64,000 bases of DNA. Source: Virgibacillus halotolerans. Lineage in GTDB: Bacteria; Bacillota; Bacilli; Bacillales; Amphibacillaceae. The stretch covers positions 80,674-144,673 of the forward strand of contig NZ_JAFBEA010000012.1 in the NCBI RefSeq assembly GCF_016908515.1. Reading direction: 5' to 3'. Below, one piece after another: positions 1-10,408 of the stretch. Position 1 is the stretch's first letter. Each line of letters starts with the position of its first letter. The notes under the pieces were generated by a model. It saw nothing but the letters and a program-made list of their open reading frames with translations. It had not been told where the DNA came from and made no database searches. The translations under genes were made by a program, and so were the position numbers.

Positions 1-191
1 TTTCTTTCTCTTAGATGACTGAGTGTACCTGATAATGATGTAAATACCATTGCAGCTAATGATGTTCCAAGCGCTGTATGTATAGGAACATCAAATACTT
101 CACTTAATACCGCAATTATAAAGCCAGAACCGCCTGCACCGATGAAACCAAGCAACAGTCCGATAACTAGCATCGTTAATAAAACGAGCAC
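1..191 (-). CDS. TSUP-family (TauE/SafE-like) membrane transporter, N-terminal part
   Basis: This is the first 63 codons of a gene that runs off the left edge. The likely start is GTG at 191, with an AAAGGG ribosome binding site about nine bases upstream. The visible protein is very hydrophobic, with a first membrane segment followed by the glycine-rich turn GLLLGFIGAGGSG and then an ALGTSLAAM segment. This pattern is characteristic of the N-terminal repeat of TauE/SafE (TSUP) exporters, which move sulfite, sulfonates or related anions across the membrane. The substrate cannot be inferred. The gene is divergent from the FMN reductase at 552, but no functional link is visible. Confidence 0.7.
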   Translation of the reverse strand, partial: MLVLLTMLVIGLLLGFIGAGGSGFIIAVLSEVFDVPIHTALGTSLAAMVFTSLSGTLSHLRER

Positions 192-330
192 GATGAAAAT
201 CCCTTTCTATTTCTAAGATGATTTAATAATTATATCATATGAATTTAAGAGAGACGGGTAGCAGCACTCAACATCCGGCGGGTTGTTGCACATTCCATTC
301 AAACACAAGAAAATTAGTTGCATTAAAATT

Positions 331-347
331 TAGGATAAGATATCCTA
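331..347. promoter_or_regulatory. Short inverted repeat, possible operator
   Basis: A 7-bp perfect inverted repeat (TAGGATA-AGA-TATCCTA) lies in the divergent intergenic region between the TSUP gene (start 191) and the FMN reductase (start 552). Its placement would suit a dimeric regulator, but I cannot assign it to a known operator family. The rest of 192-551 contains no gene I can support. Confidence 0.3.
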
Positions 348-480
348 GACTGATATAGGGTCCATTATCAAAGCCTAACTGTAAGTTTTGAGGTTCTGAG
401 GTAGAATGATTTATCATGAAAAACCATGAATCCGGTTGAAAAAATAACTGATATCAGCGAGGTAAGCCGTAATAATACAC

Positions 481-517
481 CATTGAATAAGGTGCCGTAA
501 CGGCGCCTTATTCAATG
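481..517 (+). other. Long hairpin upstream of FMN reductase gene
   Basis: Two 17-base arms (481-497 and 501-517) pair across a 3-base loop with one G-T wobble. The hairpin is followed by only 34 bases before the start codon at 552. Neither strand has a T-run after it, so it is not a classical terminator. A leader hairpin, a processing or stability element, or an operator are the alternatives. Confidence 0.5.
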
Positions 518-551
518 TCAAATACGAATGATTATGTGAAAAGAGGTCGTA

Positions 552-1097
552 ATGATGAAACTTGTTGGGATATCGGGCGCACTTGCTGGTGACAAGACAC
601 CTTTAGCTGTAAACGACGTTTTGGTCGCAGCTCAACTGCTTGATTCAACCATACAAACAGAGTTAATTGACTTAAGAGACTATGAGATTGAATTTTCTGT
701 TGGTGCCCCGTTAGGTGATTATAACGATGATACTTGGGATGTTGTTAATAAAATTTTGTCTGCTGATTTTCTGGTATTCGGTACGCCGATTTATCAAGCA
801 TCCATTTCGGGAGCATTAAAAAACTTGTTAGATCTTTTTCCCGAATATGCCTTTAGATATAAAGTAACAGGCATTGTAGCAACAGGATTATCTAACAAAC
901 ATTTTCTGGTACCAGAATATCAATTAAAGCCAATCCTTACTTATTTTAAGGGTTTAACCCCTACGAATAATGTCTTTATCCATAATGATTCCTTTAATGA
1001 AGAAAGTGATGAAATTATAGATAGTGATGTTTCTAAGAGAATTAAAAAACTCGCCGAAGAAATGATCTATCTGCAACGGGGGATTAATAATAGATAA
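552..1097 (+). CDS. NADPH-dependent FMN reductase family protein
   Basis: A 181-residue flavodoxin-like protein. Residues 6-16 (GISGALAGDKT) form the phosphate loop that binds FMN. Residues 77-93 contain the conserved GTPIYQASISGALKN segment typical of SsuE/azoreductase-type NAD(P)H:FMN reductases. The predicted role is cytosolic reduction of flavin, quinones or similar acceptors. SsuE-type enzymes often serve sulfonate metabolism, and the gene is divergent from a TSUP exporter fragment, but a shared sulfur function is only inference. Two adjacent ATG codons (552 and 555) follow an AGAGG site, and the second has the better spacing. The gene is monocistronic, ending at a weak terminator. Confidence 0.8.
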   Translation: MMKLVGISGALAGDKTPLAVNDVLVAAQLLDSTIQTELIDLRDYEIEFSVGAPLGDYNDDTWDVVNKILSADFLVFGTPIYQASISGALKNLLDLFPEYAFRYKVTGIVATGLSNKHFLVPEYQLKPILTYFKGLTPTNNVFIHNDSFNEESDEIIDSDVSKRIKKLAEEMIYLQRGINNR

Positions 1098-1100
1098 TTC

Positions 1101-1140
1101 CCCTAACCTTGTTTGGTCCAGTAAGGAAAGGGGCTTTATT
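1101..1140 (+). terminator. Probable weak terminator after FMN reductase gene
   Basis: CCCCT and CCTT segments pair with AAGG and AGGGG across an imperfect stem, followed by CTTTATT. The pairing is interrupted, so confidence is moderate. From here to 1350 I see nothing else that I can support. Confidence 0.4.
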
Positions 1141-1350
1141 CCTGGATCATTTTGGCATCGTAGCACGTTTCAGGAGTCTGCGCTAGCTCAACTCGCTAAT
1201 TTTAACGAAAAAAACGTACAAGGCCCCTTCCAATCCGTTAGCCATTGATCATTCCTCATAATTACGACTGAATGAATTTTTCCTCCATTTTTTTTAGGCT
1301 CCCCAATCTAATTATTAACAAATAAATAGCAACAAACTTTTTAAAGCAGC

Positions 1351-3009
1351 TTACGATTTCAATGCTGCAGCAACCGCCCGGCCAGCTTCTCTTCCGGAAA
1401 ATAAACATCCACCTAGGAAAGTCCCTTCCAATGAGCGATAACCATGTACACCGCCACCGCCAAATCCGGCAACCTCCCCTGCTGCATATAAGCCTGGTAC
1501 AGGATCACCTGTATCGTTGAGCACTTGCCCCGATAGATTGGTTTGCAGGCCGCCCAATGTTTTACGGCTGACAATATGCAATCGCACCGCAATCAGCGGT
1601 CCATTTTTAGGATCCAATATCTTGTGTGGGGGTGCTGTACGAATGAGCTTATCACCCAAATATTGACGGGCACCACGCAATGCAGTTACTTGCAGATCTT
1701 TGGTAAATTTATTATCCATCTCACGATCTCGTGCGACAATTTGGCGTTCAACATGTTCCGTTCGAATGCGCTTTTCACCAATTAATTTATTCATGCCGAT
1801 CACAAGATTATCGATATTATCGGCGATAACAAAATCCCCACCCCTGTCCATAAATGCCTGTACAGGGCCAGGAGCACCAGGCAAGGCTCTTTTCAATACT
1901 TTCTTAATACTTTTTCCTGTTAGATCCGGATTTTGCTCGGATCCGGAAAGCGCAAACTCTTTTTCTATGATTTTTTGTGTCAATATAAACCAGGAATAAT
2001 CGTACCCTGTTTTTTGAATCGCTTCTAGTGTACCAAGTGTATCAAAGCCGGGAAAATTGGGTGTTGAAAATCGGCGTCCCTCCGCATCCAGCCAGATTGA
2101 AGATGGCCCAGGCAAAATACGAATTCCATGCTTATGCCATACCGGATTCCAGTTTTTTATCCCTTCTGTATAATGCCACATCCGGTCCCGATTGACGATC
2201 CGACCACCAGCATCTTCTGTAATAGCAAGCATTCGCCCATCAACATGTGTGGGCACACCTGTAATAATGTCCTTCGGTGGTTCGCCAAGCCAGTCAGGCC
2301 AGTTCGCCCGAATTAAATCATGGTTGGCACCGATGCCTCCACTAGTAACCATTACTGCTTCTGCCTGATACTCAAACGTATCAATGACATTTCTATTGCT
2401 TTCCTCCCCACGGGAAGCGGCACTTGGGGCTAACACTGCACCATGAACACCGTTAATGACACCATGATCATCAAGTAACTGGTCGACACGATGTCTTGGT
2501 AAATAAGTCACCACTCCATTCTTCATGTGCCCGCGAACACGCCGTTCAAACGGGGAGACGATTCCTGGACCTGTCCCCCAGACAATATGGAAACGTGGGA
2601 CAGAGTTTCCGTGACCTTCAGCGAGATATCCACCACGTTCTGCCCAACCAACAACAGGGAAAAAACGTACCCCCATTTCATAAAGCCAAGCACGCTTCTC
2701 ACCTGCTGCAAAATCTATATATGCTTCCGCCCATTTTTTACCCCAATAGTCTTCATCATCCTCTCTATCAAATCCTGCAGTACCTAACCAATCCTGCCAT
2801 GCCAATGCTTTCGAATCTTTGATACCCATCCGGCGCTGCTGGGGCGAATCTACTAAAAACAAACCACCAAAAGACCACCATGCCTGTCCACCTAATGACG
2901 CTTCGGGCTCTTGATCAAGCAGTAATACTGTTTTCCCGGCATCCGCTATCTCAACCGTAGCCACAAGCCCAGCAAGACCGGCTCCAACTACGATTACATC
3001 AACATCCAT
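1351..3009 (-). CDS. KstD-like FAD-binding dehydrogenase
   Basis: A 552-residue flavoprotein of the fumarate reductase/3-ketosteroid dehydrogenase superfamily. The N-terminus carries the dinucleotide-binding motif VVGAGLAGLVA. The C-terminus carries the second FAD motif GLYAAGEVAGFGGGG followed by GTFLGGCLFSGREAG. Such proteins are usually annotated only as FAD-binding dehydrogenase and the true substrate is unknown. I chose the ATG at 3009 because a strong GAAGGGGG site lies seven bases upstream; the frame stays open to 3075 without a comparable site. It lies downstream of addA on the same strand, but the addA terminator separates them, so it is probably its own transcription unit. Confidence 0.8.
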   Translation of the reverse strand: MDVDVIVVGAGLAGLVATVEIADAGKTVLLLDQEPEASLGGQAWWSFGGLFLVDSPQQRRMGIKDSKALAWQDWLGTAGFDREDDEDYWGKKWAEAYIDFAAGEKRAWLYEMGVRFFPVVGWAERGGYLAEGHGNSVPRFHIVWGTGPGIVSPFERRVRGHMKNGVVTYLPRHRVDQLLDDHGVINGVHGAVLAPSAASRGEESNRNVIDTFEYQAEAVMVTSGGIGANHDLIRANWPDWLGEPPKDIITGVPTHVDGRMLAITEDAGGRIVNRDRMWHYTEGIKNWNPVWHKHGIRILPGPSSIWLDAEGRRFSTPNFPGFDTLGTLEAIQKTGYDYSWFILTQKIIEKEFALSGSEQNPDLTGKSIKKVLKRALPGAPGPVQAFMDRGGDFVIADNIDNLVIGMNKLIGEKRIRTEHVERQIVARDREMDNKFTKDLQVTALRGARQYLGDKLIRTAPPHKILDPKNGPLIAVRLHIVSRKTLGGLQTNLSGQVLNDTGDPVPGLYAAGEVAGFGGGGVHGYRSLEGTFLGGCLFSGREAGRAVAAALKS

Positions 3010-3085
3010 ACTTTTTCCCCCTTCGCAACAATGCATTATTATCTTCAGTATATATTTCCTGAAATTTTCAGTCAATTAACAACAC

Positions 3086-3120
3086 AAAAACAGCCAGCCT
3101 TCTCCAAAAAGAAAGCTGGC
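3086..3120 (-). terminator. Rho-independent terminator of addBA
   Basis: On the minus strand a GCCAGC stem with a T-rich loop closes on GCTGGC and is followed by TGTTTTTG. It starts 12 bases after the addA stop codon. Confidence 0.8.
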
Positions 3121-3131
3121 GCTTATGGTTA

Positions 3132-6100
3132 TTATTCTTTAGGTACATGAATCAACAGTGCCTTCGAGAAGAAATAAAGGTACGTTTCTTTAACAGGTTG
3201 TTTCCAGATTTGCTCGATCGCATAGCGATACAATTCCATTTGTGTTTCATAACGTTTTATAAGTTTTTCTTTGACTTGGTCCGAGACATCCTCAGGAATC
3301 GCATCTGTTTTATAATCCAGAATGATCCATCCGTCGTCCTTCGGGATGAGGACGTCAATCACACCTTGGATGAGCACATTTTCTTCCACATCACTTTTCC
3401 AGGCGGCGTATACTTTGCTAGCCGGAAGTGTAAGGCTGAAGGGCACCTCGCGATATAATGTTGGTTTTTCCATCATCCATGTTGCGATATCTGTTGTGAA
3501 GAATTGTTCAATAGCGCTAATGTCGATAATATCTGCTTCCTGGCTTGTAATTACTTCTTTATCTACCAAAGCCTCGAGCTGTTCTACAATTTCGGTACTT
3601 TCAAGCTGTTTGGTTAAAGGTAAATGTTGCATGACAGTATGCATTGCTGTCCCTTTTTCCGCAGCTGTAATTGTTTTTTCCTTTTGCATGAAGTTTGGTC
3701 TTTTTACAATTGGAGCTTGAAATGACTGGACGAGCTGGTTTGCACTGTAATCATCCTTCAGCTCACGTTGCCGTTTAATTTCGGTAACGGATTGCTTGGC
3801 ACGGGAATGCGCTGCTTCTGCAAATGGATATTGAAATGATAGGCGATCATCGACTGCTTTATCCAGCGCTTCATCCGATACTTCTACAGGCTGCCAGTTT
3901 TCAATGTTCTCTTGTAGTTGTCGATCCGTTTCTTCCGTGGACTCTTCCAAATTGGTCAAGGTGCTGCCATGGACAATCGAAATCTTCCACTGTGACGGGT
4001 CCAACTGAATCGCCTTTAAGACAGATGTACCAATGTCCTCTGATCGTAAAATATCGTTGTCCTTGTGACGCAACAATGCCGGTCCTACCCAGTCCAGATA
4101 CGATTTGGAGTCCCCGCGGAAATGTGCCGGAAGTACCCAATCATCATGGTTGATGACTTTATGCCATTTTTCCTGTTTTTTCTCAAAAGACGGCACATTA
4201 CCAACCATGACAAGCTTTTCCTTTGCCCGGGTTAATGCGACATAGAGCACACGCATCTCTTCTGCTAACAGTTCGCGTAACTTTTCTTGATTCAAGGCAT
4301 GGTAAAATAACGTCGGGTAGGTGATCCTTTTTACTGGATCAATATATTTTGTCGCAAATCCAAAGTCTTTGTGTAATAAATATTTTTGCCTTAAATCCAT
4401 TAAATTAAATTGTTTATCCATCGCACCTAAAATAACAACCGGGAATTCCAGGCCTTTGCTTTTATGAATGGTCATGATCCGTACGACATCTTCTTGTTCA
4501 CTTAATGCTCTTGCCGAGCCAAGGTCATCGCCTCGTTCTTCCATCCGTTCAATAAAGCGTAAAAAGCGGAACAAGCCACGGAAAGAAGTTGTTTCATAGC
4601 CGCGCGCGCGATCATAAAGCGCTCTTAGGTTAGCCTGACGTTGTCGTCCACCAGGCATACCACCAACAAAATCATAATAGCCGGTTTCCCGATAGATCGA
4701 CCAAATTAAATCAGACAATGCACCTTGCCTGGCAGCCAAACGAAATTGCTTCAGCAATGCCAGAAAGCGGGTTACTTTCTCCGCAGTTGCGCCCGTGGTC
4801 TGCTGTTCAAATTTCCGTAATGCATCATAATAGGTATGATATTGATCTGCCAGCCGAATAGCAGCTAACTCATCTTCATTCAAGCCTACGATTGGCGATT
4901 TTAAAACGGACGCTAAGGGAATATCCTGACGCGGATTATCGATCACCTTGAGCAAACTGATCATCACTTTAACTTCAATTGCTTCAAAGTAACCAGTTGA
5001 AAGCTCTGCATAGACAGGGATACCTTGCTTTTTCAGCTCGTCAACAATCGTTGGTGCCCATGTCATTGAACGCATCAATATGACAACATCCCGGTACTGC
5101 ATATCGCGTTGTCCTTGTGCCGTTTTATCAAACACCTGTAGTGCCTGCCCATCTTCCTTATGACCAATCCACGTTTTAATTTTATCTGCATATGCCCTTG
5201 CTTCCAACTGCGCCTTTTCCAGATCTTGGTAGTCCTCTTCCTGTTCTGACAGGTCTTCTTTTTCTTCTGGTGCCTCACGGTCAATAATTAACAGCTCCGG
5301 ACAAGGATCGGAAAAAGCTTGTTCATCGTACATTTTATTTCCATAAATCAATTCAGCATTCGTGTCGTAATTAATCTCACCTAATGCTTCATCTAATATT
5401 TGCCGGAATATATAGTTGGCGCCTGTCAGGACATGCTCTCGGCTGCGGAAATTACTGGCTAGATCAATCCGTTTCCCTTGACTATCTGCCTCTCTATAAC
5501 GCTTATACTTTTCAATGAACAGTGATGGTTCAGCATGCCGAAAACGATAAATGCTCTGCTTCACATCCCCGACCATGAACATATTTCCAGGCCCGGTTTG
5601 ATCACTAATTAATTGTAAGATCGTTTCCTGTACCAGGTTTGTATCCTGGTATTCATCTACAAGCACTTCGCGAAATTGCTCTTGAAAATGCCGTGCAACA
5701 CTGGATGGCTTTGGATCGTCCAAATCAGACGATTCATCCACCAGTAACGCCAGACAAAAATGTTCAAAATCAGAAAAGTCAACAATAGCCTTTTCTTTTT
5801 TATGTTCAGCAAATCGACTGCGGAATTGTTTTACCAGTCCTGTTAGATGCTTTATGACTGGTGCCAATTCACGCATGTCCGCTATATGTCCTGATAGATT
5901 CCGCTTAAACCAGCTATCCTTCATGCTATTCCAGCGCTTCTTATAGCTATTCCTTAGTGCTTGCACCTTGGCTTTCTTATCCGGGTCACATTCCGTTTTT
6001 TTTCTGGATAAATTCACAAAAGAACTTGCGGTCATAAAGGATTGCAGGTCATCCCACGTATCTACATATTTACTTGCTTCTATCACATTGACATAATCAG

Positions 6101-6863
6101 CCTCAATTGCTTCCATATATTGTGAGGGACCATCACTATCCTCGGTCAATTCCCTGGCTAATTCCACTTCCTGTTTTACAGCTTCAAGCTGATTGATTAC
6201 TTCTTGTTTAATAATCGTTAACCACGTTAATTCCGCTTCTACAAAGTTATCTGGTACTTCATACGTTTCTGCCAGCTGATCGAGCCACTTTTGCGGTGCA
6301 GGATTTTGCACCGCAAACGTATAGAGATCAAGAATCAAGCTCTCGACTTCTACATCACTTCGATCGCTCGAAAATCGATCAACAACCGCGAAGAATCCTT
6401 GCTGTTCTTCCGCTTCCGCACCATACCATTCTTCAAAAAGATCATCCATGACCTCTTGTTTGATTAAATCAATTTCCATATCATTGGCAATTCGAAATGC
6501 TGGATCAATGTCGAGTAAGTAGGCATATTGCCTAATAACCTCCAAGCAAAAGGAATGTAACGTTGAAATGGAAGCACGTTGCAGTAATGATAGTTGTTTT
6601 TTCAAATGATTGGATGTTGGATCTTCAGCCAGTGCCTGCTCCAATGCCAAACCGACCCGGTTACGCATTTCTTGTGCAGATGCATTTGTAAAGGTAACGA
6701 CAAGTAATCTATCAATATCTACAGGGTCTTCTTTGTTGATCAGCTTTTGAATAATCCGCTCGACTAACACGGCTGTTTTCCCTGATCCCGCTGCGGCAGC
6801 AACGAGTACGTCACTACCATCCGTATAGATTGCTTCCGCTTGTCCTTCCGTCCAGTTCACCAT
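3132..6863 (-). CDS. addA: ATP-dependent helicase/nuclease subunit A
   Basis: A 1243-residue UvrD-like helicase with a C-terminal nuclease domain. It is one half of the AddAB (RexAB) helicase-nuclease, which processes double-strand ends for RecA-dependent repair. Walker A is at residues 21-31 (VAAAAGSGKTA) and the Walker B-type helicase motif is DEYQDTN near residue 400. The RecB-family nuclease motif ILDYKTD lies near residue 1180. The ATG at 6863 overlaps the addB stop codon by one base (TAATG), so the two are translationally coupled. Length is close to the usual 1230-1240 residues and no lesion is visible. Confidence 0.98.
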   Translation of the reverse strand: MVNWTEGQAEAIYTDGSDVLVAAAAGSGKTAVLVERIIQKLINKEDPVDIDRLLVVTFTNASAQEMRNRVGLALEQALAEDPTSNHLKKQLSLLQRASISTLHSFCLEVIRQYAYLLDIDPAFRIANDMEIDLIKQEVMDDLFEEWYGAEAEEQQGFFAVVDRFSSDRSDVEVESLILDLYTFAVQNPAPQKWLDQLAETYEVPDNFVEAELTWLTIIKQEVINQLEAVKQEVELARELTEDSDGPSQYMEAIEADYVNVIEASKYVDTWDDLQSFMTASSFVNLSRKKTECDPDKKAKVQALRNSYKKRWNSMKDSWFKRNLSGHIADMRELAPVIKHLTGLVKQFRSRFAEHKKEKAIVDFSDFEHFCLALLVDESSDLDDPKPSSVARHFQEQFREVLVDEYQDTNLVQETILQLISDQTGPGNMFMVGDVKQSIYRFRHAEPSLFIEKYKRYREADSQGKRIDLASNFRSREHVLTGANYIFRQILDEALGEINYDTNAELIYGNKMYDEQAFSDPCPELLIIDREAPEEKEDLSEQEEDYQDLEKAQLEARAYADKIKTWIGHKEDGQALQVFDKTAQGQRDMQYRDVVILMRSMTWAPTIVDELKKQGIPVYAELSTGYFEAIEVKVMISLLKVIDNPRQDIPLASVLKSPIVGLNEDELAAIRLADQYHTYYDALRKFEQQTTGATAEKVTRFLALLKQFRLAARQGALSDLIWSIYRETGYYDFVGGMPGGRQRQANLRALYDRARGYETTSFRGLFRFLRFIERMEERGDDLGSARALSEQEDVVRIMTIHKSKGLEFPVVILGAMDKQFNLMDLRQKYLLHKDFGFATKYIDPVKRITYPTLFYHALNQEKLRELLAEEMRVLYVALTRAKEKLVMVGNVPSFEKKQEKWHKVINHDDWVLPAHFRGDSKSYLDWVGPALLRHKDNDILRSEDIGTSVLKAIQLDPSQWKISIVHGSTLTNLEESTEETDRQLQENIENWQPVEVSDEALDKAVDDRLSFQYPFAEAAHSRAKQSVTEIKRQRELKDDYSANQLVQSFQAPIVKRPNFMQKEKTITAAEKGTAMHTVMQHLPLTKQLESTEIVEQLEALVDKEVITSQEADIIDISAIEQFFTTDIATWMMEKPTLYREVPFSLTLPASKVYAAWKSDVEENVLIQGVIDVLIPKDDGWIILDYKTDAIPEDVSDQVKEKLIKRYETQMELYRYAIEQIWKQPVKETYLYFFSKALLIHVPKE

Positions 6864-9800
6864 TACATGTCCTCCCCACTGTAAAGTCTTTTAAGAATCT
6901 CATCGTCCTTCATATCTGTCAGCTTGCGATAATTATTGTCTTCCAGGATCGGATCGAATTGACATACCGAATGAAATGGACAAAACGTGCAAGCAATTTT
7001 TTCCTTATGCTGGTAAGGATTTAAATGAACTCCACCACCTGTCATATCAACACCAGCGCTTACGATCAGCTGATGAATATGGCTCTGTAAACCTGTGAAG
7101 GTATCCGGATCCGCAATTTTTGAATGGCTGTAAAAGCTGCCATCTTTTTTCAGACCCGCTGGGACAATGTGACTACTTATACCTTCATTTAGTGATGTAT
7201 CCATTAACTTCACAATATCTGCTTCCGATAAAAGGAGTCCTTGCATCTTATACTTTTTCAAAATTTCTTGCTCAATACGCTCATCCGATAATTTCTCTTT
7301 TCCGGAAATCATTGGATTATGGACATGGAAATAAAGTACACCCGCTGGAGTTGCTTTTGCACCGAGCCACGATTCCGAATGGGAAAGAACAACATCCAAA
7401 TAGGTGAGCATTTGCAACGCTAAACCATAATAAACCTCTACTAGGTTCAAACCTTTAGAACTGGATTTATAATCAATAATTCGCAAATACAATGCTTCTT
7501 CTACAGTCGCTTTATCCACTCGGTCAATACGACCACGTAGCACTAGTTCAAATCCATTCGGCAATGTGATCGTTAAAGGTGGCAAGGTTTCATTCTCACC
7601 AAAACCGAGCTCCAAACCAACCGGTGAAAAACCGCTCTGTCTCGCCTGCTCACTTAGAATGAATGCGGCTCTAGCAATCACTTCCTGCAATTTCAACTGA
7701 ATATATTTGTATCTATTTGAGCTGTGTAGGATTTGATGTTGCAGGATTGGTGCTAATTTGCCAACAGCCTTTTGTGCATACGTGTTTGTATCCTTTGCTG
7801 TCAGTCCCGCAAAGTCTCTTCCTTCAGCCTGTATCCATTCGGTAATTATTTTTAAGGCCTCATGGAAAAGCTGTCCAATATCCGGTGCATCCAGCTTATA
7901 GGTTTTTCGTTCTTCTAGGCCAAGACTATACTTAGCAAAATGCTGATAAGAACATCTATAATACGTTTCCAGCCTGGAGACACTTGCTTTTACTTGTTTC
8001 GGATATATTTGCTCTACCGTCTCTGTCGCTAAATTCACAGGCTTATTTTGATAATATAAGCTTTGTAAAATCGTATACGTCGTGCCGTATTTTGGTTGCT
8101 GTTTAATATACCAATTTAACACATGCCACCAGACAGGACGCATCGGATAACCTTTCTGCTGGCGAGCCAGTTGTGCTGTTAAGGCGGATCTTGTTTTAAC
8201 TGGCGTTGTAATAAATCGATCTGCATCGATTAATTCTTCCGGATCCTGTAGCAATAGATGCTCACAGCAGTTGGGAAATAAATCCTCTACCCGTTTAATC
8301 AACTGGGATGGCATTTTTGCTTTTCCTTCTTCATCACTGAGTGGATAACTGACCCACAGCCGATCCTGTGCTGCTGTAAAGGCAACATACATATAAAACC
8401 AGTCATCCAGCAGCTGTCGCTTGCTGCTTTCTGCTAATTGCAGTCCATGTTCTGCTAACATCAATCTTTCCTGCTCATTAATCATGCCGTCACCAGGTGG
8501 TTTCATCGGCCATATACCATCATTTACGCCAAGCAGGAAGCCTGCCTTAATTCCGCTGATTCTTGATCTGTCAATCGTTCCAACAATAACATGGTCCATA
8601 CTTGGTGGCACATGGGCAAATTTCAATGTTTCAAAGCCTGCTTCCAGTGTGGAACGGAAGATGGACAGCGACATTTTTTCATCTCCTGCCATCTCTACCA
8701 TTTCATCAAATAACTGGATAATCGCATCCCAAACCTGTTCCTGTTCCCGGCCTTTCTCTATTTCTCCCTGGTCATCAAAGACTTGCTGCATGTTCTCCAG
8801 TTGCTCCGGTATACCAAGGTTTTCCAATAACATATAAGTAACTTCACATTGCTCACTTACCGTAGCAGCTGCTCTTATTTGCTCGTCAAAGGGTTGTAAT
8901 GCTTGGACAACCTGGTTTCGATATTTATTAATGCTGATCTGAATTTTCTTCTCGGCATCCGTTTGCGCCGCCTGATCAAAACCGCGGAACCGCTGAAATT
9001 TCCATTCCTCACTGCCACACCAGCGTTCCCGTGAGCGAATACCATATTCCAGCACATAATTTTCCAATTCATCAATCGCATCGCTTGTTAACGGCTCATT
9101 TTTATCTGTGGGCGGGATAAAGCCAGTTTTCAGCACACGGAAGATAGCATCATACCGCCAGTTCCCTTCCACAATATCCAGCACGGAACGAAGCAATTCA
9201 ATTAATGAATGATTAAGCATCGTTCGTTTTTCGTCAATAAATACTGGGATATCATAATCACCGAAAACTGTATCGATTAAGTCATGATAGACGTCTGTTT
9301 GTCTAATAAATACTGCCATATCCTGAAACCGGTAATTTTCTTCGCGAACAAGCCGGATAATCTCCTGTGCAGCCCCTTCCACTTCTGCTCTGGGGTGAAC
9401 TGCTTCGGCAATTTGAATCGGTACTTTCCCCTCGTAAACAGGTGCAGGTCTTACATCAAAGTTTTCCTCTAAATGGGAAAAGTAAGGACGATTCTTGAAT
9501 TTGCCGTTTGCTGGATCAAATTGAATCGTGTCCGTCACTTGAATATTATTTTCCTCAGCAGTTTGTTTTAAGACATGATAGGTTTCTGTTGTTTGATAAA
9601 ATAAATCGAGTTCAGAAACCGTCTCATTCTCCGGGTCATCTAATGCTAAAGTGAATGTCACCGACTTACACTTTAGCATTAATGCTTCGATCACGATGAT
9701 TTCTTTTGGAGTAAATCGGTGGAAACCATCAAAATAAATTTCCGCACCTTTTAACAGATTGGATTCTTCGATCTTATTCGCCAGTAATTGTAATTGATCT

Positions 9801-10357
9801 TCACTATCAATATAGTTATCTTTAAGCGCATCGATTAGTTTTTCATATATATATAATAAGTCGTCCAATTTATTAGTCAGTGCCACTTCACTCGGTTCTT
9901 TATGTACGAACTGGTTAAGTTGATCAATCTGCAATTGTAATATTTCCGGTGTAATTTCATACCGTTTAAACTCGGTAATCATGCTTTCCAATTGGTCCAG
10001 GAACCCTTGCTTCTCCATTGCTTTTTGAAAAACACGCCAATCACCTTGTCTTTCTTCGATGATTTTTCTAAGCATCATTTGCATGCCCACGGAACTAATA
10101 AATTGTCTTGTTCCCCCACCTGTTTCCTGCAATATACGCCAGGCAAGACGGGAAAAACTGACAACCTGTCCACGAATACTGCCTTGTATTTCTTTATCGT
10201 TAAACAATGCATATTCCTGTTGAAATGTCATTTGATCTGGAACAATATAAAAGATGGGTGGTCCTTGCGGGTCCTCAAGCAGTTTCTCTTTTATTTCATC
10301 TAACGTTCTCCCACTCTTTCCTGTTCCCGCTCGTCCCAACAAAAAACGGATTCCCAT
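6863..10357 (-). CDS. addB: ATP-dependent helicase/nuclease subunit B
   Basis: A 1164-residue partner of AddA that recognises Chi in Bacillus and supplies the second nuclease. The N-terminus has a Walker A motif, GRAGTGKS (residues 8-15). The C-terminal RecB-like nuclease core has IIDYKSS near residue 963. The four iron-sulfur cysteines typical of AddB appear to be present: one near 803 (YYRCSYQHF) and three in CTFCPFHSVC at 1123-1132. The start ATG is preceded by GAGGAGGT. It is the first gene of addB-addA. Upstream lies a long repeat region rather than another gene. Confidence 0.98.
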   Translation of the reverse strand: MGIRFLLGRAGTGKSGRTLDEIKEKLLEDPQGPPIFYIVPDQMTFQQEYALFNDKEIQGSIRGQVVSFSRLAWRILQETGGGTRQFISSVGMQMMLRKIIEERQGDWRVFQKAMEKQGFLDQLESMITEFKRYEITPEILQLQIDQLNQFVHKEPSEVALTNKLDDLLYIYEKLIDALKDNYIDSEDQLQLLANKIEESNLLKGAEIYFDGFHRFTPKEIIVIEALMLKCKSVTFTLALDDPENETVSELDLFYQTTETYHVLKQTAEENNIQVTDTIQFDPANGKFKNRPYFSHLEENFDVRPAPVYEGKVPIQIAEAVHPRAEVEGAAQEIIRLVREENYRFQDMAVFIRQTDVYHDLIDTVFGDYDIPVFIDEKRTMLNHSLIELLRSVLDIVEGNWRYDAIFRVLKTGFIPPTDKNEPLTSDAIDELENYVLEYGIRSRERWCGSEEWKFQRFRGFDQAAQTDAEKKIQISINKYRNQVVQALQPFDEQIRAAATVSEQCEVTYMLLENLGIPEQLENMQQVFDDQGEIEKGREQEQVWDAIIQLFDEMVEMAGDEKMSLSIFRSTLEAGFETLKFAHVPPSMDHVIVGTIDRSRISGIKAGFLLGVNDGIWPMKPPGDGMINEQERLMLAEHGLQLAESSKRQLLDDWFYMYVAFTAAQDRLWVSYPLSDEEGKAKMPSQLIKRVEDLFPNCCEHLLLQDPEELIDADRFITTPVKTRSALTAQLARQQKGYPMRPVWWHVLNWYIKQQPKYGTTYTILQSLYYQNKPVNLATETVEQIYPKQVKASVSRLETYYRCSYQHFAKYSLGLEERKTYKLDAPDIGQLFHEALKIITEWIQAEGRDFAGLTAKDTNTYAQKAVGKLAPILQHQILHSSNRYKYIQLKLQEVIARAAFILSEQARQSGFSPVGLELGFGENETLPPLTITLPNGFELVLRGRIDRVDKATVEEALYLRIIDYKSSSKGLNLVEVYYGLALQMLTYLDVVLSHSESWLGAKATPAGVLYFHVHNPMISGKEKLSDERIEQEILKKYKMQGLLLSEADIVKLMDTSLNEGISSHIVPAGLKKDGSFYSHSKIADPDTFTGLQSHIHQLIVSAGVDMTGGGVHLNPYQHKEKIACTFCPFHSVCQFDPILEDNNYRKLTDMKDDEILKRLYSGEDM

Positions 10358-10408
10358 GGTTGTACCTCCTCAGGTCTAGCAATAAAAAAATAATGCTCTT
10401 TTTGTAAG

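Noticed and set aside
3132..10357. Long open frames on the plus strand within addA and addB (for example 8421-8837 and 3322-3720)
   Set aside because: They are antisense shadows of well-supported genes, lack ribosome binding sites and encode no recognisable protein.
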